Assembly: GCA_000435675.1 (NCBI GenBank)
Contig: FR895150.1
Coordinates: 125,964-189,963 of the forward strand
Length of the DNA stretch: 64,000 nucleotides
Origin: Eggerthella sp. CAG:298
Lineage (GTDB): Bacteria > Actinomycetota > Coriobacteriia > Coriobacteriales > Eggerthellaceae
Direction of reading: 5' to 3'
Shown: one piece after another, positions 45,007 to 52,485 of the stretch
Layout of the letters: each line of letters starts with the position of its first letter
Position numbering within the stretch: the stretch's first letter is position 1
Program-made: the position numbers and the translations under genes
The notes under the pieces: generated by a model
What the model was told of the DNA's origin: nothing
The model's input: only the letters and a program-made list of their open reading frames with translations
The model's database searches: none

Positions 45007-45023
45007 GTCAAGGGGACGGTTCT
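45003..45023. repeat. Repeat family B, partial copy
   Basis: GTGAGTCAAGGGGACGGTTC matches the first two thirds of the family B unit. It includes the stop codon of msrAB. Confidence 0.6.
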
Positions 45024-45039
45024 GCCGCCCCACACGGCA

Positions 45040-45489
45040 TCATCTAAGTTCACTAAGGGCTTCTAAGGTTGCCTCTACGTTCTCGGCATGCCAGTTCTTG
45101 TAGCCGCCGGCATACTGCGATGCGTAGATGCCCGAGAGGCGGATATCGCTCAGTTCCTTTTGCTGCGTGGTAAGGCGAACGTTGCCAGTGTTCGTTTCAA
45201 TGTCAATGATCACGTTGAGCAGGTCGTCGACAAGCTTCACCGATTCGATCTCCGAATAGGGAACGACAAGGGAAACATCTTTTTCGAGGGTTGCCCAATA
45301 AGGGTCGAAGGGAAGCAAGATGAGCTCGTTCTCGCACATCTGAAGGACGGCCACATCGCACGCACTGAAGAATCGGACGATCTTGTCGCTCAGATTCCCC
45401 GCCGCACCTTTCACGATGATGCACCTATCCTCCAGAGGCGTATATCCTGCTTCTATCGCATATTCCCAAACCTTTTCTTCACGTGCCAT
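45040..45489 (-). CDS. Hypothetical PH-like domain protein
   Basis: 149 residues, started at the ATG at 45489 (AAAGGAG). It has alternating strands with a GNLSDKIVRFFSACDVAVLQMCENELILLPFDPYWATLEKDVSLVVPYSEIESVKLVDDLLNVIIDIETNTGNVRL stretch that reads like a bacterial pleckstrin-homology-like domain. It is cytosolic, with no signal or membrane segment. I do not recognise a named family. The DUF6440 gene sits 30 bp upstream on the same strand. Confidence 0.65.
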   Translation of the reverse strand: MAREEKVWEYAIEAGYTPLEDRCIIVKGAAGNLSDKIVRFFSACDVAVLQMCENELILLPFDPYWATLEKDVSLVVPYSEIESVKLVDDLLNVIIDIETNTGNVRLTTQQKELSDIRLSGIYASQYAGGYKNWHAENVEATLEALSELR

Positions 45490-45520
45490 AGCTACTCTCC
45501 TTTCGTTATCGGCGCTTTGT

Positions 45521-45730
45521 CTATTTGATTTCTTCAACGGGTGTAACAACAGGATTGCCGTCTGCGTCAAGAAGCACGGTCATGCCCGTGCAGCTGACAC
45601 CAGAGGACGCCAGGAATCCCGCGAGCAGATAATTAACGCCTGTTTCTCGATCAATGAGGACATAGGTGCGGTTCGCTAGGCCGTCTTGCTGCACGTATGT
45701 CTGAATGAAGCGCTTGCCGTTTTCTTTCAT
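45521..45730 (-). CDS. DUF6440-family small protein
   Basis: 69 residues. RFIQTYVQQDGLANRTYVLIDRETGVNYLLAGFLASSGVSCTGMTVLLDADGNPVVTP matches the small DUF6440 pattern (V-L-x-D-x-x-T-G-V-N-Y-L ... G-x-T-x-L-L-D-x-x-G-x-P). An AGGATAT site lies before the ATG at 45730. It is probably co-transcribed with the PH-like gene below. Function unknown. Confidence 0.7.
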   Translation of the reverse strand: MKENGKRFIQTYVQQDGLANRTYVLIDRETGVNYLLAGFLASSGVSCTGMTVLLDADGNPVVTPVEEIK

Positions 45731-45948
45731 CGGCGTATATCCTTTCACTCGGATTGCATCGACGGGCATTATTTTCCCGATTCGTTTCCCTGTGTGCAAA
45801 TGGATCAGATTATTGAAACACCTGTTCAGATGCTATGTAAAAGACTTTTGACAGACGCATCTGAGTCATTCTGCAAACACGTGGATTATCATTTCAGGCG
45901 GCATAAACTTATAGACGCTGCGCAAAGAACCGAGGAAGGCACAGACCG

Positions 45949-46560
45949 ATGGAACTGGCACGACAATTAAGAACCAAACGGGAAGAACGCGGACTCTCCC
46001 AAGACGAAGTTGCCAAAGCGATATTCGTATCGCGCCAGACCATTTCGAATTGGGAGAATGACAAGACCTACCCTGATATGCAGAGCTTGCTTCTGCTGAG
46101 CCAGTTATTCGACACCTCCATAGACGATCTTGTGAAAGGTGATGCTGTAAGGATCCAGCAGGCTGTCAAGCAGGATTCGCGCAAGATGAGACTCCTGTCA
46201 TACGGGATGATCGGCTTCTCGGTACTCGCCTTTCTCTTTCTGCTGGGTTTCTCGCTTGCCTGGCAGGAGCCTTCTGGTTTCGCTCGTATGAGTAAGGGCA
46301 ATATCGCGGGTGCGATCACGTTCATCGTGCTCTATGCCATCGGGTTCGGCATGGCTATTGCTATCGACCGTCTGAAGAAGAAGCACGACATCGTCACCTA
46401 TCGGGAGATCGACCGCTTTCTTAAGGGTGGGATTAACGAAGAACCTGATTCGCAGGGTTTATCGCGCAAGCATCCAGCGCTTGGTGTTGTGGTGAAGCTT
46501 GTCGGCGGCGCAGCGATCGGGCTGTTATTAGCGGCCCTCTTGCTGGTGCTTGGGGGATAG
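45949..46560 (+). CDS. XRE-family HTH regulator with C-terminal membrane segments
   Basis: 203 residues. An N-terminal XRE/Cro HTH (LRTKREERGLSQDEVAKAIFVSRQTISNWENDKTYPDMQSLLLLSQLFDTSIDDLVKGD, 7-65) is followed by three membrane segments (MIGFSVLAFLFLLGFSLAW, GAITFIVLYAIGFGMAIAI and the C-terminal LVGGAAIGLLLAALLLVLG). Such membrane-tethered XRE proteins are common in Gram-positives and often respond to envelope signals. No target is visible. Confidence 0.88.
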   Translation: MELARQLRTKREERGLSQDEVAKAIFVSRQTISNWENDKTYPDMQSLLLLSQLFDTSIDDLVKGDAVRIQQAVKQDSRKMRLLSYGMIGFSVLAFLFLLGFSLAWQEPSGFARMSKGNIAGAITFIVLYAIGFGMAIAIDRLKKKHDIVTYREIDRFLKGGINEEPDSQGLSRKHPALGVVVKLVGGAAIGLLLAALLLVLGG

Positions 46561-46591
46561 CCTTCTTGTCCCGCTGTCCTGCATCGTCCCC

Positions 46592-47938
46592 TCATAACTG
46601 ACGGAGCAGGCGATCGATGCGGAACTGAATTCCTTCGCAGATCGCGTCAAGCCTTCCTGCAAGCGAGGTATTTTGGGCAAGGATTTCATGCGCTTCTTCT
46701 ACAAAGCCATCAAGTGCATGCGGATCGAGCCAAGAGAGGTCGTTAACGAGCCTGAGCTGCCTGTTTGGATCATCGTAAAATGGTTTTGCGCTGTAATTCC
46801 ACTGTTTTTCGAGAAGTTTGGCATCGCTTGCATTGCACCACAGGCTGCTGCCAGAATCGAACAGTGGAGCTGGTCTGCATTCGAGCGTTTCCACGTTCCT
46901 GATGAGACCGAAATTTCGCCAATGCCGATCATGATTCGCGAGGATATCATCGCACACGATCATCTTGTCCAAAGCCTCGCCCGCATTATCTACTCCGAGC
47001 ATTGCACAGCAATCCACATAATGCTGATAGTCATTGAAGTGGTTCGGCTTCCTTTTCAGCTGTTTCACTGCATATGCTGGCAAATATTCTTCGGTATCTG
47101 TAAGGAAGTTGCCACATTTGCTGACAGCCAGATGGGAGGCCTGCACCAACTCATAGGGAACGAACTCATCCTCAGAGAGAAGGCGCTTGTGTAGAGCAGT
47201 AGCCACAACTTCGTTGTATGCCTCTTGACCAAGCAGACCCGATCCTTTGAGCAATGTTGTGCTGTTCCCCTGGCGAACCCAGCGTTTCGAGAGTGCCCCA
47301 TCGGAGGTATTGTCGGGAGAGTTCAGTCCGACTTCAGATAGCCATTCCCATCCTTCGCTGGCGGGCTTGAGGTTCATATCGGAAAACGGATTGTTAAAGA
47401 AGTTGATATCTTCCCACGCGATATCTGCCTCTTCAGGTTTCACCCAGTATTGATCCGACAGGGAAAGCCCCAGGCTCTCAAAAGGAATCTGTGCCGGGTC
47501 GAGAAGACCAAGTTTACGCAGCTTTGCATCGATCCCGTTGCGCGAGGCAGGAATGCTTCTGTGACGCCACCAAGCATCCAGCGCCTTCACCGAACCTGCT
47601 GCTCCTCTCGGAGAGACTATTGAGAGCGGAGCCCGAGAAGGATCTCGAATGTCGAATATCTCAAGAAAGCGCCCAGTTGAGGGGCTATGCGAGAATCCGA
47701 ACACTTCGTGCGTGCGGTTCATCAGGATATAGCGTTTGGCATCAGACGATAGTCGGGATGATGGACGGCCTCCTTTAGGAGCGCTCTTTGCCCTTTCTGA
47801 AACATCAAGATCGTCCAAGAACCACTGGTTTCCGATCTTTTCTGCAGGAAGGGTGCCCGAGCTTATCAGCTGATGAACGCGCCCCACTGAAACGCCAAGC
47901 AGAGCTGCGGCTTCTTTGACTGTTGTATTAAAAGCCAT
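46592..47938 (-). CDS. HTH (excisionase-type) fused to a HipA-like Ser/Thr kinase domain
   Basis: 448 residues. Residues 1-50 are a MerR/excisionase-type HTH (TVKEAAALLGVSVGRVHQLISSGTLPAEKIGNQWFLD). A linker (about 51-70) and a roughly 380-residue domain follow. The latter has HipA-like kinase features: Lys231 in TTLLKGSG, the catalytic Asp337-Arg338-His339 and Asn342 in DDILANHDRHWRNFGLIR, and the metal-binding Asp361 in PLFDSGSSLW. HipA is normally encoded beside a separate HipB; here the DNA-binding part is in the same chain. No second toxin or antitoxin gene is next to it. An extended palindrome lies upstream. Confidence 0.8.
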   Translation of the reverse strand: MAFNTTVKEAAALLGVSVGRVHQLISSGTLPAEKIGNQWFLDDLDVSERAKSAPKGGRPSSRLSSDAKRYILMNRTHEVFGFSHSPSTGRFLEIFDIRDPSRAPLSIVSPRGAAGSVKALDAWWRHRSIPASRNGIDAKLRKLGLLDPAQIPFESLGLSLSDQYWVKPEEADIAWEDINFFNNPFSDMNLKPASEGWEWLSEVGLNSPDNTSDGALSKRWVRQGNSTTLLKGSGLLGQEAYNEVVATALHKRLLSEDEFVPYELVQASHLAVSKCGNFLTDTEEYLPAYAVKQLKRKPNHFNDYQHYVDCCAMLGVDNAGEALDKMIVCDDILANHDRHWRNFGLIRNVETLECRPAPLFDSGSSLWCNASDAKLLEKQWNYSAKPFYDDPNRQLRLVNDLSWLDPHALDGFVEEAHEILAQNTSLAGRLDAICEGIQFRIDRLLRQL

Positions 47939-47959
47939 TTTTGCCCTCCCTGTTCAAAT

Positions 47960-48021
47960 CTAGAAATATTTATAGTATTAATTGAATTCCAATTTTACGT
48001 TAATGCTATAAATGTTTCTAG
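47960..48021. promoter_or_regulatory. Large palindromic control region before the HTH-HipA-like gene
   Basis: A 22-bp arm at 47960-47981 (CTAGAAATATTTATAGTATTAA less two bases at the end) matches the reverse complement of 48000-48021 at 20 of 22 positions. The centre holds a further palindrome, AATTGAATTCCAATT. It is strongly AT-rich, lies 22 bp from the gene start and is the obvious autoregulatory site. Confidence 0.65.
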
Positions 48022-48166
48022 GGTTTATACTCAAAGGAAGAAGATAAAACCGAATCTCTCCAAGTTCTAAGGGGGGCATAACGAGATCGGTGATGCCGAC
48101 GATCCAGACATGACAAGTACCTGGGAGAGGTCATTATCTAACCCTGAGCAAGGAAGAAGCTAAGCT

Positions 48167-48341
48167 ATGGCACTGGAATACGTAACAGCGACTGAAAAAC
48201 ACGCAAATGATATTCATCGCGTCCCTTCCTGCCGCTTTGCTCTATGAGCATAGGCGCTATCGTACAACCGGACATGGAATCATCGATCTCGAAAACGACG
48301 TAAAGCTTGTCTTCGATAAGATGGAGAAGATGCTCCGGTGA
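48167..48341 (+). pseudogene. Internally deleted and frameshifted acetyltransferase (GNAT-like) remnant
   Basis: An AGGAAG site and ATG lead into MALEYVTATEKHANDIHRV, which reads like a GNAT N-terminus. After about 19 codons the frame breaks, and a second frame reads LPAALLYEHRRYRTTG followed by HGIIDLENDVKLVFDKMEKMLR and TGA, which reads like the C-terminus of the same kind of enzyme (YEHRGY...DLENDVKLVY). The middle, about 100 residues, is gone. Confidence 0.55.
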
Positions 48342-48403
48342 GCGTAGAAACCTCATGGTAAGCAAGCTGATAAGAGATTGCTAGGAAGATATGCGTGATT
48401 AGC

Positions 48404-48434
48404 GCTTGACCTTTACGCTGCGTCATAGCTTAGC
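48404..48434 (+). promoter_or_regulatory. Possible MerR-type promoter with long spacer
   Basis: TTGACC and TAGCCT are separated by 19 bp upstream of the MerR gene. A 19-bp spacer is the hallmark of MerR-activated promoters, but the -10 match is weak. Confidence 0.3.
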
Positions 48435-48475
48435 CTGACGGCAGATGCTTTGAAGTGATGTTTGTTGGAGGAAGC

Positions 48476-49255
48476 ATGATTGCATCAGATAACAGGACAT
48501 ACACCACCAAGGAACTGGCCGACCTTGCCGGTGTGAGCTCGCGCACGCTCCGCTACTACGACCAGATCGGACTGCTCGTCCCTGCGCGAGCGCAGAACGG
48601 ATATCGAGTCTACGATACTGCCGACATGCGTAGACTGCAGCATATCCTGCTTCTGAGATCTTGCGGAGTGCCCTTGGAGTCCATAGAGGAGGCGCTCGAC
48701 AAATCGGACTTCGACCTCGCATCCATGCTTCGAGAGCATCTGACCCTTCTTTGTCGACAAAGGGAGAAGCTGGACAGGACCATAGCCACGGCAAAGCTTG
48801 CCGTGGCGGGATTGGAGGATTACGAGAAAATGGACGATAAGGAACGATTCGAGCAGATCAAGAAACAATCTGTCGCCGACTTCGAGGAGGAGTTCGGACA
48901 GGAAGCACGTGCATTCTACGGTGACGAGGCTATCGATGCAGCCAACGAAAGGATGCTCAATATGAGCAAGACGGCCTGGGATGCCAAAGAGGAACTCGAA
49001 CAGCGCATCAAGGATAACTTGGTTCTCGCCATGATGACTAAAGACCCGGAATCTCCTGAGTCCAAGCTCGTGGCGGGGATGCACGCCCAATGGATCAAGG
49101 TTCACTGGGGAGAGAAAGCTTATTCGCCCGAGGCGCATGTATCCTTAGCAGAAGGTTACCTTACCGATCCTCGCTTCGTCGAATACTACGACGGCTCTTG
49201 CGGTGCCGGGGCCACTGAATTCTTGCGAGATATTATTAAGGCGAACATCCATTAG
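48476..49255 (+). CDS. MerR-family regulator with TipAS-type antibiotic-binding domain
   Basis: 259 residues. The MerR HTH (YTTKELADLAGVSSRTLRYYDQIGLLVPARAQNGYRVYDTADMRRLQHILLLRSCGVPLESIEEAL) is followed by a coiled-coil (REHLTLLCRQREKLDRTIATA) and a TipAS-like helical domain (EEFGQEARAFYGDEAIDAANERM ... HAQWIKVHWGEKAYSPEAHVSLAEGYLTDPRFVEYYD). TipA proteins bind thiopeptide antibiotics and activate their own promoter. GGAGG lies upstream of the ATG at 48476. Confidence 0.9.
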   Translation: MIASDNRTYTTKELADLAGVSSRTLRYYDQIGLLVPARAQNGYRVYDTADMRRLQHILLLRSCGVPLESIEEALDKSDFDLASMLREHLTLLCRQREKLDRTIATAKLAVAGLEDYEKMDDKERFEQIKKQSVADFEEEFGQEARAFYGDEAIDAANERMLNMSKTAWDAKEELEQRIKDNLVLAMMTKDPESPESKLVAGMHAQWIKVHWGEKAYSPEAHVSLAEGYLTDPRFVEYYDGSCGAGATEFLRDIIKANIH

Positions 49256-49325
49256 ACGCAAACCGAGGGCAGTAATCGTGAGCGGTTTCGATAATTGAGC
49301 AAGGCGGCATTACTAAGCTGAGGCC

Positions 49326-49745
49326 CTAGTGTCCGCGATGCTTCTGCTTGCGCTTGGCCTCTCGCAGCTCAAACCGCTCCTGCTCCTTCTCTTGCCTCTT
49401 TAGGCTACGACGATGAACGGATCGTTCTTTCATCGACTCGCGCTGCTCGGATAGGGCTTGCTGTGCCTTCGTGCTCATGGCGGGCTTGCTCAAAGCCTTC
49501 GCGGCTTCTCGCATGCGGCGCTTAGGGTTCTTGGCGACCTTCGGTTTGTCGGGTTCTTCGTTGCCGTAGAAGGAGAGCTTCTCCCATCCATTTACTATGA
49601 ACTCTAGGATCTCCGTATCTGACGGTTCAGCTCCGAAGACTATCCTGGCGACGCTAAGCTGCCCGCCCTCGACGTGCTCGACGAGGGCGACCCAGAATTG
49701 ACCGTCATGATAGAGGGTCAGGGTGGATGACACGCTGATCTGCAT
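49326..49745 (-). CDS. yjdF: YjdF-type (DUF2992) RNA-binding-like protein
   Basis: 139 residues. The first 60 form the DUF2992 domain (SSTLTLYHDGQFWVALVEHVEGGQLSVARIVFGAEPSDTEILEFIVNGWEKLSF), and the rest is a very basic tail of Lys/Arg/Glu runs (RMREAAKAL, RRSLKRQEKEQERFELREAKRKQKHRGH). In other bacteria yjdF is under control of the yjdF riboswitch for azaaromatic compounds. A structured leader is seen upstream here. The cellular role of YjdF is not known. Confidence 0.88.
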   Translation of the reverse strand: MQISVSSTLTLYHDGQFWVALVEHVEGGQLSVARIVFGAEPSDTEILEFIVNGWEKLSFYGNEEPDKPKVAKNPKRRMREAAKALSKPAMSTKAQQALSEQRESMKERSVHRRSLKRQEKEQERFELREAKRKQKHRGH

Positions 49746-49860
49746 GGCTGATTCCTCCTTTATGTAGATAAACCATGCAGAGAAGGGACAACCAAGGAGG
49801 CAGGTTACTGATGCGGCATAACCGCACGCCCACGACTACCCGACGGGGACTGTGTTTTCA
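49746..49860 (-). ncRNA. Structured leader of yjdF, candidate yjdF (azaaromatic-sensing) riboswitch
   Basis: Read on the minus strand, about 100 bases before the start contain a TGCGG-TTATG-CCGCA hairpin (49812-49826), G-rich and C-rich strands (CAGTCCCCGTCGGG, GTGGGCGTG) and an AGGAGG ribosome site that could be masked. The identity of the gene makes a yjdF riboswitch likely, but I could not match the consensus base by base. Confidence 0.45.
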
Positions 49861-49917
49861 TCTCTGATGTTTGAATTATACGATAGTGGCGTCTCTCGCT
49901 TCTATACCTCGTGGGTG

Positions 49918-49944
49918 GGACAACGGGGACGTAGCTTATTGTCC
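49918..49944. repeat. Repeat family A, copy 3
   Basis: Same 27-bp unit as at 42063. It faces copy 4 at 50038, so the two form an inverted pair with about 93 bp between them. Confidence 0.8.
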
Positions 49945-50006
49945 GGAAATCCGGAGATGTAGCTCCTGACCCACATCACCACATACGAACCAACCTAAGC
50001 ACCTTT

Positions 50007-50037
50007 ATGAGTCAGTAGAACCGTCCCCATGACTCAC
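50007..50037. repeat. Repeat family B, complete copy
   Basis: 31 bp with inverted ends ATGAGTCA/TGACTCAC around a GAACCGTCCCC core. It directly adjoins family A copy 4. Confidence 0.75.
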
Positions 50038-50064
50038 GGACAATAAGCTACGTCCCCGTTGTCC
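50038..50064. repeat. Repeat family A, copy 4 (inverted)
   Basis: 27-bp unit in the orientation opposite to copy 3, directly after the family B copy. Together they fill the gap between yjdF and the sigma-factor gene. Confidence 0.8.
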
Positions 50065-50180
50065 TGTTCATGATTTCTAGGTCAAGCCCGAGGATCCCTA
50101 CCTTTCGTAAAATTATTCGAAAAAAGGCGCACATAGCAGGTGCGTTTCGCGTTATACGCAATAGGAGGTGAGATTCGGGA

Positions 50181-50726
50181 ATGTCACAAGAGGGCACACA
50201 GCAAGCTTTCGGCGGCTGCATCGATGCTAACTCGGACAACAAGACAGAAGCATCCCTTCTTGCTGCGAAGTTCGCGGAAGACCACTACGACGAAGTGTTC
50301 CGCTATTGCGCAAGACGGCTTCCTTTCAGGGAAGATGCCCAAGATGCAACGCAGGAAGTGTTCCTTCGTCTTGTGAAAAGCCATGCCCTTTATGAACGGA
50401 ACGGCAAGCCGCTCGCTTATCTCTACACGTGCGCGCGCAACGTTTGCTCCGATTTCTACCGAAAGGCTGTCTCGTTCGATCCTCTGTTGGATATCGAGCG
50501 GGAGAACATTCCCGATACCCATACTCCGGACAACTCTGAACGTATGAGCATCGCAGATGCCATCGGGCGTCTAGCACCGAAGGAGCAGGAGGTGATCGAG
50601 CTGCGTTACGGACAAGACCTGAGCGTGGCGGACATCGCCCAGATCCTAGGCGTATCACGGTTTACGGTTCATCGAATCTGCAAGCGCGCATTGCGCTCGC
50701 TCGAAGGGGTACTTGGAGGTGAATGA
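50181..50726 (+). CDS. ECF-type RNA polymerase sigma factor
   Basis: 181 residues with region 2 (AEDHYDEVFRYCARRLPFREDAQDATQEVFLRLVK ... LAYLYTCARNVCSDFYRK) and region 4 (RLAPKEQEVIELRYGQDLSVADIAQILGVSRFTVHRICKRALRSLE). No region 3, so ECF type. GGAGGTG lies before the ATG at 50181. It is followed without a gap by a membrane protein gene (start 50728) and an ABC ATPase gene, which points to a regulated membrane/transport cassette. No separate anti-sigma factor is seen, but the next membrane protein could play that role. Confidence 0.92.
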   Translation: MSQEGTQQAFGGCIDANSDNKTEASLLAAKFAEDHYDEVFRYCARRLPFREDAQDATQEVFLRLVKSHALYERNGKPLAYLYTCARNVCSDFYRKAVSFDPLLDIERENIPDTHTPDNSERMSIADAIGRLAPKEQEVIELRYGQDLSVADIAQILGVSRFTVHRICKRALRSLEGVLGGE

Positions 50727-50727
50727 C

Positions 50728-51504
50728 ATGACAAGCATAGAAGATGAGCTCAAAAGGTTTTATGCGAAGGATATTCCTCCCGTCGATTCTGCAAGGAAAC
50801 GGCAGGTTGTGGAGCTGGTGGCGCAAGAAGCGCAGAAAGCGGACTATGCGCAGGCAAGCACAGCGATGTCCTTTCGGAAGTTCGTGTTCACGCAAATGCG
50901 CTTCATCAATCCCGTATGTTGGGTCTTGCAGATCGCCCTCATTGCCTGCGTGTTGGTCGCAGGTGACACCTACCGGTCATCAGAGATCCAGGCACCTCTT
51001 ATCATGACATTTGCGCTGCTCACAGTAGCGATAGCCATTCCCTCGGTCTTCAAGAGCTTCGAGAGCAGAACGTCCGAACTGGAGCTTGCTTGCAAATTCA
51101 ACTGCGCTCAAGTGCTCGCAGCGCGGCTCATCATCTTCGGACTTGCGGACGTGTTGTGGTTCTCGATCATCATTGCGGTCATGCCGTCATTTGCGGGAAG
51201 CGATCCCTTCAGCGTTTTCCTCTACGCATCGACACCATTCTTCCTGTTCTGCGCTCTGTGCTTCTACTTGGCGCGCGTTGCGAACAAGCACGTGACAAGA
51301 GCGACGATCGCCGCAGTAGCGATCTCGATCATCGTGCTCTGGCAGTCGATAGGCTTATTTCCTTACTGGTACAGCAGCCTCTCATGGACTACTTGGGTGG
51401 GAGCCCTCATCTTCGCCATAGCTCTTGCTGCTTTCGAGCTACGCCGGCTCATCAGCGATGCGAGCTTCGCTATTACATCGGGCTACGCTCATAACGCTCG
51501 ATGA
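50728..51504 (+). CDS. Membrane protein of sigma-ABC cassette (possible permease or anti-sigma)
   Basis: 258 residues, started at the ATG at 50728 whose GGAGGTG lies over the end of the sigma gene. A 60-residue cytoplasmic N-terminal part (MTSIEDELKRFYAKDIPPVDSARKRQVVELVAQEAQKA) precedes about six membrane segments (VCWVLQIALIACVLVAGD, LIMTFALLTVAIAIPSVF, LIIFGLADVLWFSIIIAVM, FFLFCALCFYLARVA, IAAVAISIIVLWQSIGLFPYW, WVGALIFAIALAAFEL). The position next to an ECF sigma gene and before an ATPase suits either an anti-sigma-like sensor or the permease half of the ABC unit. Confidence 0.75.
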   Translation: MTSIEDELKRFYAKDIPPVDSARKRQVVELVAQEAQKADYAQASTAMSFRKFVFTQMRFINPVCWVLQIALIACVLVAGDTYRSSEIQAPLIMTFALLTVAIAIPSVFKSFESRTSELELACKFNCAQVLAARLIIFGLADVLWFSIIIAVMPSFAGSDPFSVFLYASTPFFLFCALCFYLARVANKHVTRATIAAVAISIIVLWQSIGLFPYWYSSLSWTTWVGALIFAIALAAFELRRLISDASFAITSGYAHNAR

Positions 51505-51558
51505 ATGTCGCATTCGAACCTTCGCAGATGAACACAACCGATCATCGAAAGGAATCAT

Positions 51559-52485
51559 ATGGAATTGAGACTTGACCGACTGACCAAGCAGTTTGGCTCC
51601 GCTATTGCGGTCGACCGCTTGAGCGCGACCCTCACACCGGGGGTGTACGGACTTCTGGGTGCGAACGGAGCAGGCAAGACCACGCTCATGCGTATGATCT
51701 GCGACGTTTTGAAGCCGACTTCTGGAAGCGTTGTCTGGAATGGCACGCCTATCGAGCGGCTGGGTGAGCGTTACCGCAGCGTGCTCGGATACCTTCCGTA
51801 GGATTTCGGGTACTATCCCGATTTCAGCGCACTCGACTTCATGCTGTATCTCTCTGCGCTCAAAGGATTAGATTCGAAGGCTGCCAAGCGAAGATCGATG
51901 GAATTGCTCGACCTGGTGGGGCTTAAGAGCGTTACCAAACGGAAGGTGAAGACGTTCTCCGGTGGGATGAAGCAGCGTCTCGGCATTGCGCAGGCGGTCA
52001 TCAACGATCCGGAAGTGCTCGTGCTCGACGAGCCGACGGCAGGACTCGATCCTAAGGAGCGCGTGCGGTTTCGCAATTTGATATCGGCGCTCGCCCAAGA
52101 CAAGGTGGTTATCTTGTCTACCCATATCGTTTCCGACGTCGAATACATCGCAGACGAGATCCTTATCATGCGTGCTGGTCAGATCGTTGCATCGGGCACC
52201 ATCGAGGAGATACTCGCGCAGGTTTCGGGAGTCGTTTGGGAATGTGCGGTCACGCCGCGTGAGGCGGATGTCATGTCCGCGCGCATGGCCGTTGGCAATG
52301 TCAGATACGATCATTCTGGCATGGCGATAGTGCGGATCGTGTCAGATACAGCCCCTCATTCCAGTGCGCGCCTTGTTGAACCTACGCTTGAGGATGTCTA
52401 TCTCTACATATTCCAGGAAGGGTCAGAGCGTCATGGGGACGGTTCTTCTGACTCACGTGACCCTTACTTGAGAAACGAACGATAG
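51559..52485 (+). pseudogene. ABC-transporter ATPase with an in-frame amber codon at the Q-loop
   Basis: 308 codons in one frame, interrupted by TAG at 51799-51801. The upstream part has Walker A (LLGANGAGKTTLMRMICDVL) and reaches GYLP; after the TAG the frame continues DFGYYPDFSALDFMLYLSAL, then the signature TFSGGMKQRLGIAQAV, Walker B VLVLDEPTAGLDP and the switch histidine STHIVSD. Intact homologs read GYLPQDFG, so the stop replaces the Q-loop glutamine, probably CAG to TAG. Without suppression only an 80-residue fragment is made. The last residues (RHGDGSSDSRD...) come from a family B repeat, so the natural 3' end is also altered. Confidence 0.85.
52430..52456. repeat. Repeat family B, copy at the end of the ABC ATPase gene
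   Basis: GTCATGGGGACGGTTCTTCT followed by GACTCAC; matches the copy at 50007 (reverse complement) at all but one or two positions. It is read through in the ATPase frame and ends 8 bp before the hisI stop. Confidence 0.75.

Noticed and set aside
42063..50064. Family A repeats as a CRISPR array
   Set aside because: Copies are scattered over 8 kb in both orientations with no regular spacers and no cas genes.
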